A stretch of DNA of 64,000 nt, taken from Steinernema hermaphroditum. Lineage: Eukaryota > Nematoda > Chromadorea > Rhabditida > Steinernematidae. The notes beneath the pieces are model-generated. The model worked only from the letters and a program-made list of their open reading frames with translations. It was not told the DNA's origin and did not search any database. Every line of letters begins with the position of its first letter. Positions within the stretch are counted from its first letter, which is position 1. A program made the position numbers and the translations under genes. The stretch spans positions 15,462,769 through 15,526,768 of the forward strand of contig CM059624.1 of assembly GCA_030435675.1 (NCBI GenBank), written 5' to 3'. This document shows positions 45,347 to 55,897 of this stretch, in pieces.

Positions 45347-45935
45347 TGTCGCGGCACGCGACTCAGATTAATGGACTTCCATTACAGCGGTCGGACTTAG
45401 ATGCAACGAGGGAAGCGGATGCGAAGGACTCCCGCGCGAATTGGACCGAAGATAGGACTTTCACCGAGCGAGCGAGGCCAGAGAAGGTTCCAGAAGCGGC
45501 GCGCGAGAATCAGAGGCGCAAGCCTGTTGTTGATCGTGTTAATGGTTGTTGTTCACCTTGTGTGTGTCCCCGCAGAGGGATTCGGCTTATTGCAGCGCAT
45601 TGTGCGATTTGTCACCGTTAATTGTTGCCTTTTGCCGCGAGTAAATCGTTTGTTAACCGCGATTCTCGTGTACGTGCAACTCGACAGTTCACTAAGGTGC
45701 TGTGTCTGTCATTGGTATAGGGTAGCGAGGCGTATCGATAAGCGTCGCGTAGTTATCCTCGGTATTAGCGGATCGGTGTTGCGGAACAACGCCATCCACA
45801 AGGAAGGGAGCGAAAACCCGCGTGGCAACGGATTGCGGACTTCTTCTACGTGCTGAAGAGCCCAGGACGGTACGGCGAGCCTCCCAGATTCTCCACAGCG
45901 AGCCCCGGTAGCAAGCGATCAGCGCCGGCGCTTTA
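45347..45935 (+). repeat. BEL-2 5' LTR
   Basis: Starts TGTCGCGGCACGCGAC. The first 158 bp recur at 54042-54199. The 3' border is set at CGCTTTA, just before the primer-binding site, by analogy with the CGCTTTTA end of BEL-1, giving about 589 bp. Confidence 0.75.
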
Positions 45936-45950
45936 TGGTGCATCGGACCA
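45936..45950 (+). promoter_or_regulatory. BEL-2 primer-binding site
   Basis: TGGTGCATCGGACC is complementary to the 3' end expected of tRNA-Gly(GCC) (GGCCGATGCACCA) apart from one inserted base. It sits immediately after the proposed LTR end. Confidence 0.6.
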
Positions 45951-46122
45951 ACTACGGCACAAGAGCCTAGTTCCCGATATTTGCGAAGCAAGTGAAGCTT
46001 TTTTTTTCTGACTCGAGCGGAAGAGTCCAGTCCAGCAGCAGAAGTCGTTCGGACTCTGCAAGAATCCAGTGATTTAATTGATATTTCGGATTATTCTCGG
46101 TTTTATTCATTGTGCAACGATT

Positions 46123-49100
46123 ATGGCCTGGTCAGCGGTCATTTTCAAGCTCGGTGCGGTGTGCAAACACGCGCAGAAATGGCTGCAGAAATTGGAAGCG
46201 GAAAAAGACAAATGAGCTGAAGCGGACGAGCTCGAAAAGCAGCACTCGGCCGCAGTCGCGTTACTTCAACTCGGGGACAAATTGAAATCGGTTCAGGATG
46301 CGTATGATATGTTGACATACGCTTACGAGAAATCGGAAACGCAAACAGCGATCGAGGACGAGTTCCGCCATTCAGAACTCCTCGGTCAATCGGTGATCGA
46401 GTCGCTAATGGACTTCAGCGACGATCTTGAAGATTTTAAACGGACAATCCGAACGCGAGACACGGTTCGGACAGCTGAATCCGACCACAGATCGGACAAT
46501 CGGCTGACATATGATGAGGTTAAAATCAAGACATCGGCAGTGCCGGTCTTTTCTGGAAAACTGTGGGAATGGAAACAGTTCAAAACGCTATTCGAAGAAG
46601 CGTACGGGAGTTCACGGCAATCGAAAACGGTTCTTTTCGGATTTCTGCTGAAGCACCTGGCAGGGGAAGCCAGATCGGTTGTTAAATACTTTGAAGCGAC
46701 CGGCGATAATTATGATCTGGCCTGGAAAATGCTTGAAGAGCGGTTCGGTGACACAGACCAGCTTGTTGATACCTTGTACCACCGCTTAGAGCGGATGCGC
46801 CTTCGGTCGGACAGCCTCAGAGATCAGCGCGGACTTCTCGATGAGGTTACAGCAGTATACAACCAGATGAAGAGCGCGGAACAGCCGGTTGACAACCGAA
46901 AAACTTGGACGACGGTGTTGAAGAAGTTCCCGGTCCAGACGCAGCGCGAATTGATCAGCCAGATGAAGCATCTCGACAAGAATAACGTCGGAGATCTGCT
47001 GAAAAACATCGGAGAGACGATTAAATGGATGCAGCAAATGGAATCCATCATCGGCGAAGCGAACGAACCGAAACGGAGAGTCACGGACACGCAGACGCGG
47101 TTCAAGAAAAGTCTGGAAGACGCGAAACGAACAATGATGGAAGAAAATCGGTTCCAACGAGCGCAACCGACAGGAATTAATCGGTTCGGCGGACGGTTCG
47201 AAAGAGCGGAAAAATTCACGGACCTTTCGAGCTTCGTGAAGCCGAGAACCGCCTGCATTTTTTGCGATAAAAACGGACATGAATCCACGGACTGCAGGGA
47301 AGTGACAGGCGTGGAAATGCGAAAAGGCATCATAGCATCGAAGAATTTATGTTTCGTATGCCTCGGAAATGATCACAGGGTCAGAGAATGCAAGCACAAC
47401 GGGTGCAAATTGTGCTCAAAGCGACATCACGTCTCGATATGCCAGTCGGGTCCCAATTCGGACAACCCAACCTTTTCGGGATCATTTCGAAAATCGGCAT
47501 TTCAAAAACGTCCAGAGCAGTTGAGCGGCGCGAAACAAACGGACACCGCAGAAATTTACTGCACGGACCTGGCGTTTAACTCGGACACACCAGATGAACA
47601 GATGGAGCCAGGGTTCATCCTCGCAGGTCAAGCGACGGTTCTAGGCCAGAATAACCTGAGCTACAATAAGGTTACAGTCGTTCTAGACACGGCAGCCAGC
47701 AGATCATTCGTGACCAGCGAAGCCGCGCGCCGACTCGGGCTAAAAAGCGTCGGAAACACGCAGCTGAGGGTTAACGCGTTCGGACAAGTCCTGCCAGAAG
47801 AAAACTACGAAATCCGCTTGCTAAATATGATCACGGAAGACGGAAAAACGCTGCAGATGAAGGCGGTCGAAAAAGAGACGGTGATTCCGAACGGAATCAG
47901 GCGCCCGAGGCTCGCAGATGAAGATCGCAAGTTCGTGAAGGAACTCGGACTGAAGCCGTCGGAGAGCCGCAAGGCCGAAAAGATCCGGAAAACTCCGGAT
48001 ATTCTGATCGGTACGGACTACTGTTGGCAGTTTATTTTAGGCAAAGGCCACAAATTGCCAAGCGGACTCTACGTCACGCCCACGTCGTTCGGAGCAATGT
48101 TCTCTGGCGCAATGAAGCGCCCGGATGACGCGGAGATCCTGTACAACGAAGCCGAACCATCGGAAGAAACAAGCTCGGAAGATAAAGAAGAGCGTATTCA
48201 GGAAGAGACGGTCGAACAGATGGCGGACGAGTGGTCCGAGGATCCAGAGTTGGAAGAACTCGGCGGACCGACCACGGATCTGAAGCGCCAAGAAGACAAG
48301 AAGATCATGCGGGATTTTCGAAAAACAATTGAGAAACGAGAAGACGGGTACTACGTCTCGATCCCGTGGAAACCGAATCATTTAAATGTACCAAACAATT
48401 ATGAAATTGCAGAGCGTCGGTTATATGCAATGATTCGGCAGTACGGGAGTGATCCATGGGTAATGGACCACTATATACGGACTTTCTCGGAACAATTGAA
48501 GAACGGGGTAATTGAGGAAGTCACGGCGGACACGGCTCCGGTCCCGAGGGACTCAGTAGAGCATTACCTGCCGCATCAACCGGTACTAACTCCTCAGAAA
48601 GATACGACAAAGGTACGAATTGTTTTTGATGCGTCGGCTCATTACCGCGGCGCACCAAGCCTCAATGATGTCATCTACCAAGGGCCGACCATTTTGCCTC
48701 TGATCACGGGGATGTACTTGAGGTTTCGGACTGGAAAATTCGCAATTGTGAGCGACGTGGAGAAGGCGTTTTTGCAGGTAAAGCTGCACGCCTCGGATAG
48801 GGACGCGGTTCGGTTCCTGTGGTTGAAAGATGTGACGAAGCCGCCACGATCGGATAATATCGCGGTATTTCGTTATCGGACTATTCCGTTCGGATTGAAC
48901 GCAAGTCCGTTCCTTCTCGGGGCCACGATCATGTACCATTTGCGAAGATTCGCAGATCCAAGCTTCGCGGAGCAAATCATTACGAATACATACGTGGATA
49001 ACGTTATTTTAACCTGCAATACAGTCCAGGAAGCACTGAAACTTTATGACTTGTCGAAAAAGGAATTTTGCGATTTAAGGATGAACTTGCGAGAGTTCTT

Positions 49101-51843
49101 ATCCAACGGTCACGAAATCAACTCGGAGATAACGGACGAGGATCGGAGCGGAAATCTGGAACCGAAGATCCTCGGAACGCAGTGGCTATCGGGAACAGAT
49201 ATGATGCAACTCTCGGTAGCCGTGAAACCGTCGGAACGGACGACAAAGCGGACGGTAGCGAGTCAAGCAGCCGCCATTTATGACCCGCTCGGATTGTTGG
49301 CACCGCTAATGCTCACGGCGAAAAAGTTCCAACAGAAATTGTGGCAGTTATACGGATGGGACACGCCGCTGGAGCAGAAGGACAGGGAAGAATGGTCTCG
49401 GATTGCGTCAGAAATGGACGGCTTCAGGAAGCAAGTTCCAAGAAGCGTTGCACCGGTACAAACGGACATTACGTTAGTGGTATTTTCGGACGCAAATATC
49501 GATACGATGTCGGCAGTGGTTTACGCGGTTCATTCAGATCACTCGCATATCATGATGTCCCGGACGCGGCTCAGAAATCTGAAGACTCAAGCCACGATCC
49601 CAAAGATGGAGACAAACGCGTACTTGCTCGGAATGGAATTAGCGCTGGATATTTGGAACGAAACGCGGACGAAACTGAACGTGACACGGGTCATAGCCCT
49701 GACGGATTCCCAGATAGCGTTGAGCTGGATCCGATCGCCAACGCTACCGAAGGCCGGAGTTTATATCGAGCGCAGATGGCGGAAGTTTCGGATGGTATGT
49801 CAGAAGTTTACTGACTTTCAGGCGAAAGTCTATATCGGCTACGTGAATACCTCGGACAACCCTGCGGACTGCGCCACTCGAGGCCTATCCAAGTCGGAGT
49901 TCTCCGATCATTTTTGGTGGACCGGACCGGCGTTCATCAAGAACAAAGAGCTGACCAAATGGCCAGAGCAGTGCCATGTCCAAGAACTGCCGGAAGAGGC
50001 GAACATCGAATCATCAGAAGCAGACGCCATGATCGTTGACGAGGAAGAACCGTTTCTATGGACGAAGACCAAGTGGCTTCCAAAATTGATAAACATTGTT
50101 GCTTATATATTACGTTTTGTTCGGAATTCGGCACGGAAATTACCGCGATCGTTCAGGGCCGAACATCACGGTTTATGGTTCAACATAGCGGACAAAGGGA
50201 GTGCGGAATTATCGGCCTCCGAAGTCAAGTCCGCTCGGTCAGTTATCATTCGGTTAAGTCAGACAGACACTCGGATACAGCACAGGCTAGGCGAGTTCAA
50301 GCAGCTTAACCTATTTCTAGATGAGGACAGAATCTGGCGCTGTAGAGGGCGACTCGAGAGAGCAGCCATCCCGGATGAGGCGAAATTCCCGGTCCTGATT
50401 GACCCAAAATCGAAATTAGCAGAGATGATAGTTCGAGAAGAACATCTTACGCTCAACAAACCGGCTCTTCATCGGTCCCTTCGGTCCACGGTCACGAGCG
50501 TCAGACAGAACTACTGGATTCCGGCGATCAGAAAACTTGCGAAGAAGGTTATCGGTCATTGTGTGCCCTGTCAACGGTTCAACAACTTCCCGCTACCGTA
50601 CCCGGACTCTCCAGGATTACCAAGGAGACGAGTGCAACGGGCGGAACCGTTCCAGCATTGCGGGCTGGACTACTTCGGACCCATCAAGACCAAGGACGGA
50701 ACGATTTCGAAAGCATACGGACTGATTATCACTTGTACGGTCACTAGGATGGTGCACCTCGAAGCGGTCGAAGATATGACCACTAAAAAGTTCCTAAGTG
50801 CGTTCCAACGATTTATGAATCGGCGACGGAGACCGGAGACGGTCACTTGCGATAATGCACCGACATTTCGGATGGCAGCAGAAATTTTACGGTTATATTT
50901 TGAGGATTCGGACAAGAATCCTAGCCTCATGCGGTTCTTCGCGGAGAAAGAGATTGAATGGCGACGAATATCGCCATACAGCCCTTGGAAGGGCGCGTTC
51001 TACGAGCGGCTGATTCAAGACATCAAGCGCTGCTACTACAAGGCGATGAAGCGCACTCTCCCGACGTTTACGGAATTTGGAGACGTCCTGGTGGCGATTG
51101 AAGCAGTGATGAACAGCCGACCGCTCACGTATTCGGACCCAAATTTTGACGGGACACCGATACTCCGGCCAATAGATTTTTATCAACGAGACGCGGAGAT
51201 AGTGATGCCTTTCAGTGGCAATTCGGACCAGGAGGTCCAAGACGAAACGTGGACCGACAGCAGAGACGGACCAGTGATCCAGTCTCGACAACAGGCGCTC
51301 GAAGCGCTCAAATCCTCTCGGCAGATACAGGAACGGTTCTGGACAATATTTCACCGGGAATATCTGACAAGCCTTCGGGAGAAACATCAGAGAACGCTGC
51401 GGCAAGGACGGACGAAGTCGGTGGAACTGAAAGAGCAGATGTGCGTCTTGTTGATCGACGAAATTCAGCCGAAGCAGAATTGGACAGTTGCGAGGATCGA
51501 GGAACTTCAGAGCAGCAGAGACGGCGCGATCCGGAACGCCAAACTGCACCTAGGAAACGGTCAGACAGTCGTACGTCCAATCAATCTCCTGGTACCGCTA
51601 GAATTAGATGAGGAAGACACGGACGCGGTACAAGAAATCGCCTCGGAGGAACCGGTCCAGAACGAGCCAGCAGCGGAGCTAACACGAGCTTCGCCGGAGA
51701 GCACAGAGCCTCCAGAAATCGTCGCGGATCAGGCGGATAGTGGTATCTCAGTAGAGGTCAACGGAGTCACGGACACGTCTTCGCGACGCGGAACGCACCG
51801 CTACGGTCTGCGAGACCGAAAGCGAGTCAATTACCCGGAATAG
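46123..51843 (+). CDS. BEL-2 Gag-Pol polyprotein, single frame with one early TGA
   Basis: ATG at 46123 begins MAWSAVIFKLGAVCKHAQKW. A TGA occurs after 30 codons (46213-46215), and the same frame then runs over 1,850 codons to TAG at 51841. Landmarks: capsid-like VPVFSGKLWEWKQFKTLFE near 46535; zinc knuckles CIFCDKNGHESTDC, CFVCLGNDHRVREC, CKLCSKRHHVSIC at 47250-47445; protease VVLDTAASRSFV near 47680; reverse transcriptase VRIVFDASA, SDVEKAFLQVKL and TYVDNVILT (48610-49010); RNase H VVFSDANIDTMSAVVYAV and LTDSQIALSWI; integrase CVPCQRFN, CGLDYFGPI, TCDNAPTF and SPWKGAFYERLIQDIKR. All catalytic positions appear present. Apart from the early TGA the frame is intact, which makes it the better preserved gag-pol of the two. 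Confidence 0.95.
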
Positions 51844-51955
51844 GGGGAAGGGGAAGGGAGAAGGAAAGAAAAGAAAAAGATTGAAAATTTGGAAAAAAAA
51901 AAAAAAAAAAAAAAAATGGAAAAAAAATTGGAGAGAAAAGAAAATAAAAAAGGGT
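51842..51955 (+). promoter_or_regulatory. homopurine tract just after BEL-2 pol
   Basis: From the pol stop codon the sequence is almost all A and G for about 110 bases (AGGGGGAAGGGGAAGGGAGA, then A-runs). It could be an internal polypurine tract acting as an extra plus-strand primer, or a simple-sequence expansion. BEL-1 lacks an equivalent. Confidence 0.4.
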
Positions 51956-52409
51956 TTACAATTAGTTAGTTTTGGTTACTTTAAAGTTAGTTCGTTCTTG
52001 ATTCATAAGTTTGCGTTATTGTTCATTAATCTAAGTCTTGCTTGTGTCGGAAACTGCGGATAAGTGACGGATATGACAACAAGCGCAGTTTCACCTGCAG
52101 ACATTCAAATAGCAACCTCAACAACTCGGTCAAATCAGCATCTATCGGTTATATCGGTTGCAGTTTAGTCTAGTGGCCAGTGCCACATGTGTTTCGCTCG
52201 TTTTCTACGAGATCAGTCGGACTATTGGACAGAGGAATTTCGAAATTCCATCGGCCATTTCTAACCAGACTCGGTCTCGCCACGAATTACCGTAGCAGGC
52301 GACTTTGATACTCAGCCTGCGCGGCATCGAGTCGAGCGCACTCTAATCGGTTCTTCTGATGTTTTGAACCGCATTTCAAGACGATTTCGCCGCTATTAGA
52401 AGACGCGGG

Positions 52410-52604
52410 GTGATGGATTCGAAGGGCGACGGCTTCTACTCGGACGCACAGCCACAGCCAGGATCTAGGAGAAGAACAACGAACCGTATTTTCGGTATTA
52501 TCCTCGGTATTTCGTATTCTGTGTTGTTCCTATGTTTGTCGTGTATGTTCGGTCGGGTTCGAGGAAATTTTCGGGTCTTCACGCTCCGCGAAAGTACGGT
52601 ATAG
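52410..52604 (+). CDS. small one-pass membrane ORF in BEL-2
   Basis: ATG GAT at 52413 (or 52410) opens 63-64 codons ending TAG. A charged N-terminus with RRRTTNR precedes IFGIILGISYSVLFLCLSC, a good single membrane segment, then a basic tail. It sits between pol and the extra zinc-knuckle ORF. No counterpart is visible in BEL-1, and chance is possible for an ORF this short. The rest of 51956-52810 has no supported gene. Confidence 0.3.
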   Translation: MMDSKGDGFYSDAQPQPGSRRRTTNRIFGIILGISYSVLFLCLSCMFGRVRGNFRVFTLRESTV

Positions 52605-52879
52605 CCTCCGGCATCGGATAACCTCAGACGCTCAGCGTTGTACCGCGGATAGATGTTATCACGGACTCGGTGCCACTAGGCATTCACCATCCGCGATTAG
52701 GAAGGTAGTGGAAGTAGGTTATCGTTAGACAGGATCACGATTCTGATCCACGCGAATCTGTTCGAGTCATAACGGTCCATCGGTTACCTTCCCGTGATTA
52801 TCGGACATCACGCTTGTATTTCACATGCTCAAATAACGCGACGGTGAATTGCAGACATTCACCCACGGAAACGAGGAAG

Positions 52880-53965
52880 ATGGAAAAGAACACCGCTAAG
52901 TCAGATGCAGACCGATCCCAGTCGCTGGACTTCAACGAGGATATGGAACTATCGGAGAGTGAAGCAACCAAGGACAACGAGCGCAACGAAGACAGGAAGC
53001 GAAGCACGTCATCCCGGTCACGAAGTTCATGCCGTACGATCAGAACCGGATCAAGTTCAATGCAAAATTCGTCGGACCTCTTGTCAAAATCGGACCGAAG
53101 AAACATCGGAGACCGACTGATGTTGAACGTCGAACTCAAATCCATCGCTTCGGAACTCGGTCGGCTGGAGTCAGACATGATCTCCGTCCAGAGCAACTTT
53201 CCGGAAATAGCGCGCGCCTTGGCCCAGGACCGCCTGGACGATATTCGGCGAAACAAGGACCGTACGGAAACACGGATCAGGGACGCTGACGCGAAGATCG
53301 AACACATCGAAGGCGGACAACTGATCGCTATGAAACTCGCCGGATCGGTTTCGGAAGTCTATCCATGGCGACAAGCAGACCGAGAAGCCTTTCTGGAATC
53401 GATCACGCGGAGGATCCACACGCTCAAATGCCATCTTCGAAAGCGTCGTTTAGAGGGGCCGGAGGAGTCGCCCACGACTTCCATCATCTTCGGACCATTC
53501 CCAAACCAAGCAGACAAAGCACGACGGAGCTCAGCACGAAGTGGAAGTTCGGACAGAAAACGTCAAGTCGAGCAGCAGAAGGCGGAACTGAAGAAGTCGA
53601 AAGAACGTTACCAGCGGTTATGGTGCAATAACCTCGATGAAACTAGAAGGAATCGGATGCCAGTCTACGGGCCAAGTGGAGAGAGAATCCGCTGCACCTT
53701 CTGCCGAGGCAATCACTATTCCAAAGGTTGTGTGGACTATAAGGACTATGAAGCTCGAGCAACGCTGATGGACGAACTCGGACGGTGCAGAAAGTGCGGG
53801 CGCAACGCGGATCACGACGGCCAGTGCGTTCAACGGTCCAGATGCAAGATCTGCGGTGAAAATATCCACACGACGGAGCTTTGCAACGCAAGCGAGAAGA
53901 TAAACGAACAGCTGAAGAAACTGGACGACGGAAGAAGCACCGGACCCTGCTCAGAACGTCAATGA
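52880..53965 (+). CDS. BEL-2 extra 3' ORF: Gag-like zinc-knuckle protein in the envelope position
   Basis: ATG at 52880 (MEKNTAKSDADRSQ) follows a possible TTGCAG acceptor at 52855. The 361-codon frame is uninterrupted to TGA at 53963. The N-terminal 80 residues are acidic, then Ser/Arg-rich. A long helical region follows (LNVELKSIASELGRLESDM to DADAKIEHI), with the block VYPWRQADREAFLESI near 53355 matching YPW-x3-...-F in BEL-1's ORF. After another basic helix come GPSGERIRCTFCRGNHYSKG, CRKCGRNADHDGQC and CKICGENIHTTELC: three zinc knuckles spaced as in BEL-1's ORF. It is intact here while BEL-1's copy has one TGA. By layout it is a second nucleocapsid-like protein; RNA binding is inferred. 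No transmembrane or fusion features are seen. Confidence 0.85.
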   Translation: MEKNTAKSDADRSQSLDFNEDMELSESEATKDNERNEDRKRSTSSRSRSSCRTIRTGSSSMQNSSDLLSKSDRRNIGDRLMLNVELKSIASELGRLESDMISVQSNFPEIARALAQDRLDDIRRNKDRTETRIRDADAKIEHIEGGQLIAMKLAGSVSEVYPWRQADREAFLESITRRIHTLKCHLRKRRLEGPEESPTTSIIFGPFPNQADKARRSSARSGSSDRKRQVEQQKAELKKSKERYQRLWCNNLDETRRNRMPVYGPSGERIRCTFCRGNHYSKGCVDYKDYEARATLMDELGRCRKCGRNADHDGQCVQRSRCKICGENIHTTELCNASEKINEQLKKLDDGRSTGPCSERQ

Positions 53966-54041
53966 CTACGGAGGCGATTATCGGACCCGTCGGACTCGGA
54001 CAAATCAGGTAGTGGCGGGACTTGCACGACGGCGGCGGGAC

Positions 54042-54199
54042 TGTCGCGGCACGCGACACAGATTAATGGACTTCCATTACAGCGGTCGGACTTAGATGCA
54101 ACGAGGGAAGCGGATGCGAAGGACTCCCGCGCGAATTGGACCGAAGATAGGACTTTCACCGAGCGAGCGAGGCCAGAGAAGGTTCCAGAAGCGGCGCGC
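54042..54199 (+). repeat. BEL-2 3' LTR, truncated
   Basis: First 158 bp of the LTR, one mismatch to 45347-45504, then an abrupt change at GCGGCGCGC|ATCTAAAGG. The remaining ~430 bp are gone, so this copy has lost the 3' LTR polyadenylation region. Confidence 0.9.
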
Positions 54200-54477
54200 A
54201 TCTAAAGGTCAGTTTTAGTCACCATGTAATTGACAGCGGCTAATATTTTGCGAATGCAATCAAGACACCTAGTGCATGGCGTCACCATGTCCTATTTTTG
54301 TTTAGCCGCTTTCTGTATCAGTGTAAATTTCAGTGTTGCCAGTTGGTCATCTGCCACCTTTGCACCTCAACAATAATCCGTTTTAAAATAGGTAAAGTAA
54401 GGTAACATAAAATTTACACTCAGAACAAGAAGAGAAACAAAAGCATGGATATGAGAAAAAAATAAAAAACTAACTCT

Positions 54478-54548
54478 GCCTCAGGCATCGAACTTGCGAG
54501 CAAAAGTTTCGTAACCTGCAGTCTTACCACTTGACCACATAGACCTCT
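54478..54548 (-). repeat. tRNA-derived SINE-like head
   Basis: On the minus strand GGTCTATGTGGTCAAGTGGT (A-box TGGTCAAGTGG) is followed by AAGTTCGATGCC (B-box). Arms pair poorly. The flanks 54200-54477 and 54549-54974 hold nothing else I recognise. Confidence 0.5.
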
Positions 54549-54974
54549 TTCTCAAAAGCGGTTCACTGCTACTAGTACCCGAGGGCTGAATTTTTGCAAC
54601 TTTGTCACCATCTTTAAGGTAGCCCGAGTGATTCAGGGCCGGCGAGACTATGTGTGTTTGCTTAGTTGGAAGACCGTCTACAAGGCGCGCCACATCTCAG
54701 TTCCTCACTCGCGGGGCACTTGGAGTGGTTCCCTTGTGAGTTGAGCACTGAAATAACCTTGGCCCGGACTTGAAGATTAAACAATGGATAAAAATTGATG
54801 CTTAATATAGTCTATGTGTTTTTAGTGACTACTGTCAGGATTGCTCCCCCAAAATTTAAAAAATTACGATGGAGTCCATTTTGAGGAAAACTCGAGCTTT
54901 TCTTCGTGAAGATTACCTGAGAGCCGGCTTAAACCACACAAACACCAGTTTCAGCCTTTTCCATCACCGTTATG

Positions 54975-55228
54975 TTTTGGGACCAGCGAAGACGCAACTC
55001 CCGGACCACGAACCATCAGATGCAAGCTCAGAAGCGCCCGCTGTGCCGCAAACGATGTTCCGCTGCCGCAGATGAAGATTTGCCGATTCCCAAATGCCCC
55101 GTGAAGTGCGCCGACTACGACCGGTTCGACATCTACGCCGCGCCAGGGATGAAGTCGTCTGCCAAACATCCTCTGTTTGTCTATTTTCAGTGTCGCGCAA
55201 GGCATAATGCCTTTGATTCGTGAAATAA
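54975..55228 (-). repeat. unknown interspersed repeat, copy B
   Basis: Reverse complement of about 24186-24440 with many substitutions. Clear shared blocks are GACTTTATTTCACGAATCAA, GACAAACAGAGGATGT and ACTCCCGGACCACGAACCAT. It corresponds to the first half of copy A. Confidence 0.75.
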
Positions 55229-55476
55229 AGTCGCAGGGGTGGGCAAAGGGTGGGTTGATTGTGGTCCCGCAACGAAATCCCTGAATTCGCAATGTACCGC
55301 GACGGTCGCGTGGGAGTGTAAAATACAGTGGATTCGTGGGCAGTTTACAGTAAAAATGGCCGGTTTACCCCTTTTTTCTCGGCTGGGGTAGGCATAACGG
55401 GGTCTACCCGACAGTACGTGGCTTGATAAACGATCATATTGCAAAACATAAAGGGGTGTTCATACTCGGCGGGGTA

Positions 55477-55590
55477 CCCCGCGCGCGCGGGGCAAACGCC
55501 TTGTAAATCGTGCCCCGCACGATGCCCCGCGGGGCATGGGGCAAAAAAATGCCCCGCGGGTGTTCATACTTTGCCCCGCGCGCGCGGGGC
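55477..55590. repeat. Harbinger-1 left palindromes
   Basis: CCCCGCGCGCGCGGGG cores at 55477-55493 and 55573-55590, each its own reverse complement, with further GCCCCGCGGGGC palindromes between. They match 58358-58375 and 58419-58435 at the right end. Confidence 0.85.
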
Positions 55591-55897
55591 ACCACGCGCC
55601 GCGATTTTTGCCCCGCGGGGCATTTGTCTTGCCCCATGGCAGACCATGGGGTTTTTCGATGACGCGCGGGGCACAATCGAGGTCTCGCACGGATTTTTGC
55701 CGTTTTGATCAGGTCTGCGCACGGAATGCTCTACAACAGAGTGAATTGAGTCGCATTTGTCGACGAATGGTCATGCTTGTCGTTATTTGTCCTTTTCAAG
55801 CTCGTTTGTACCTATTTGAATAGGCTCGCTCGTCGCTCCGGCATGTACTTGATGCTCAATACGTACCAATGCTCAGATGTGTTATTTTAGCTATTTC

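Larger units (their letters stand above)
45347..54199 (+). mobile_element. BEL/Pao LTR retrotransposon 2, 3' LTR truncated
   Basis: 5' LTR 45347-45935, primer-binding site, gag-pol 46123-51843, purine tract, small membrane ORF, extra zinc-knuckle ORF 52880-53965, and the first 158 bp of the 3' LTR (54042-54199). The LTR piece differs from the 5' LTR at only one site that I can see, so the element was young when its 3' end was lost. No target duplication can be tested. It is clearly diverged from BEL-1, with different LTRs and moderate protein identity, but shares the same gene order. Confidence 0.9.
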
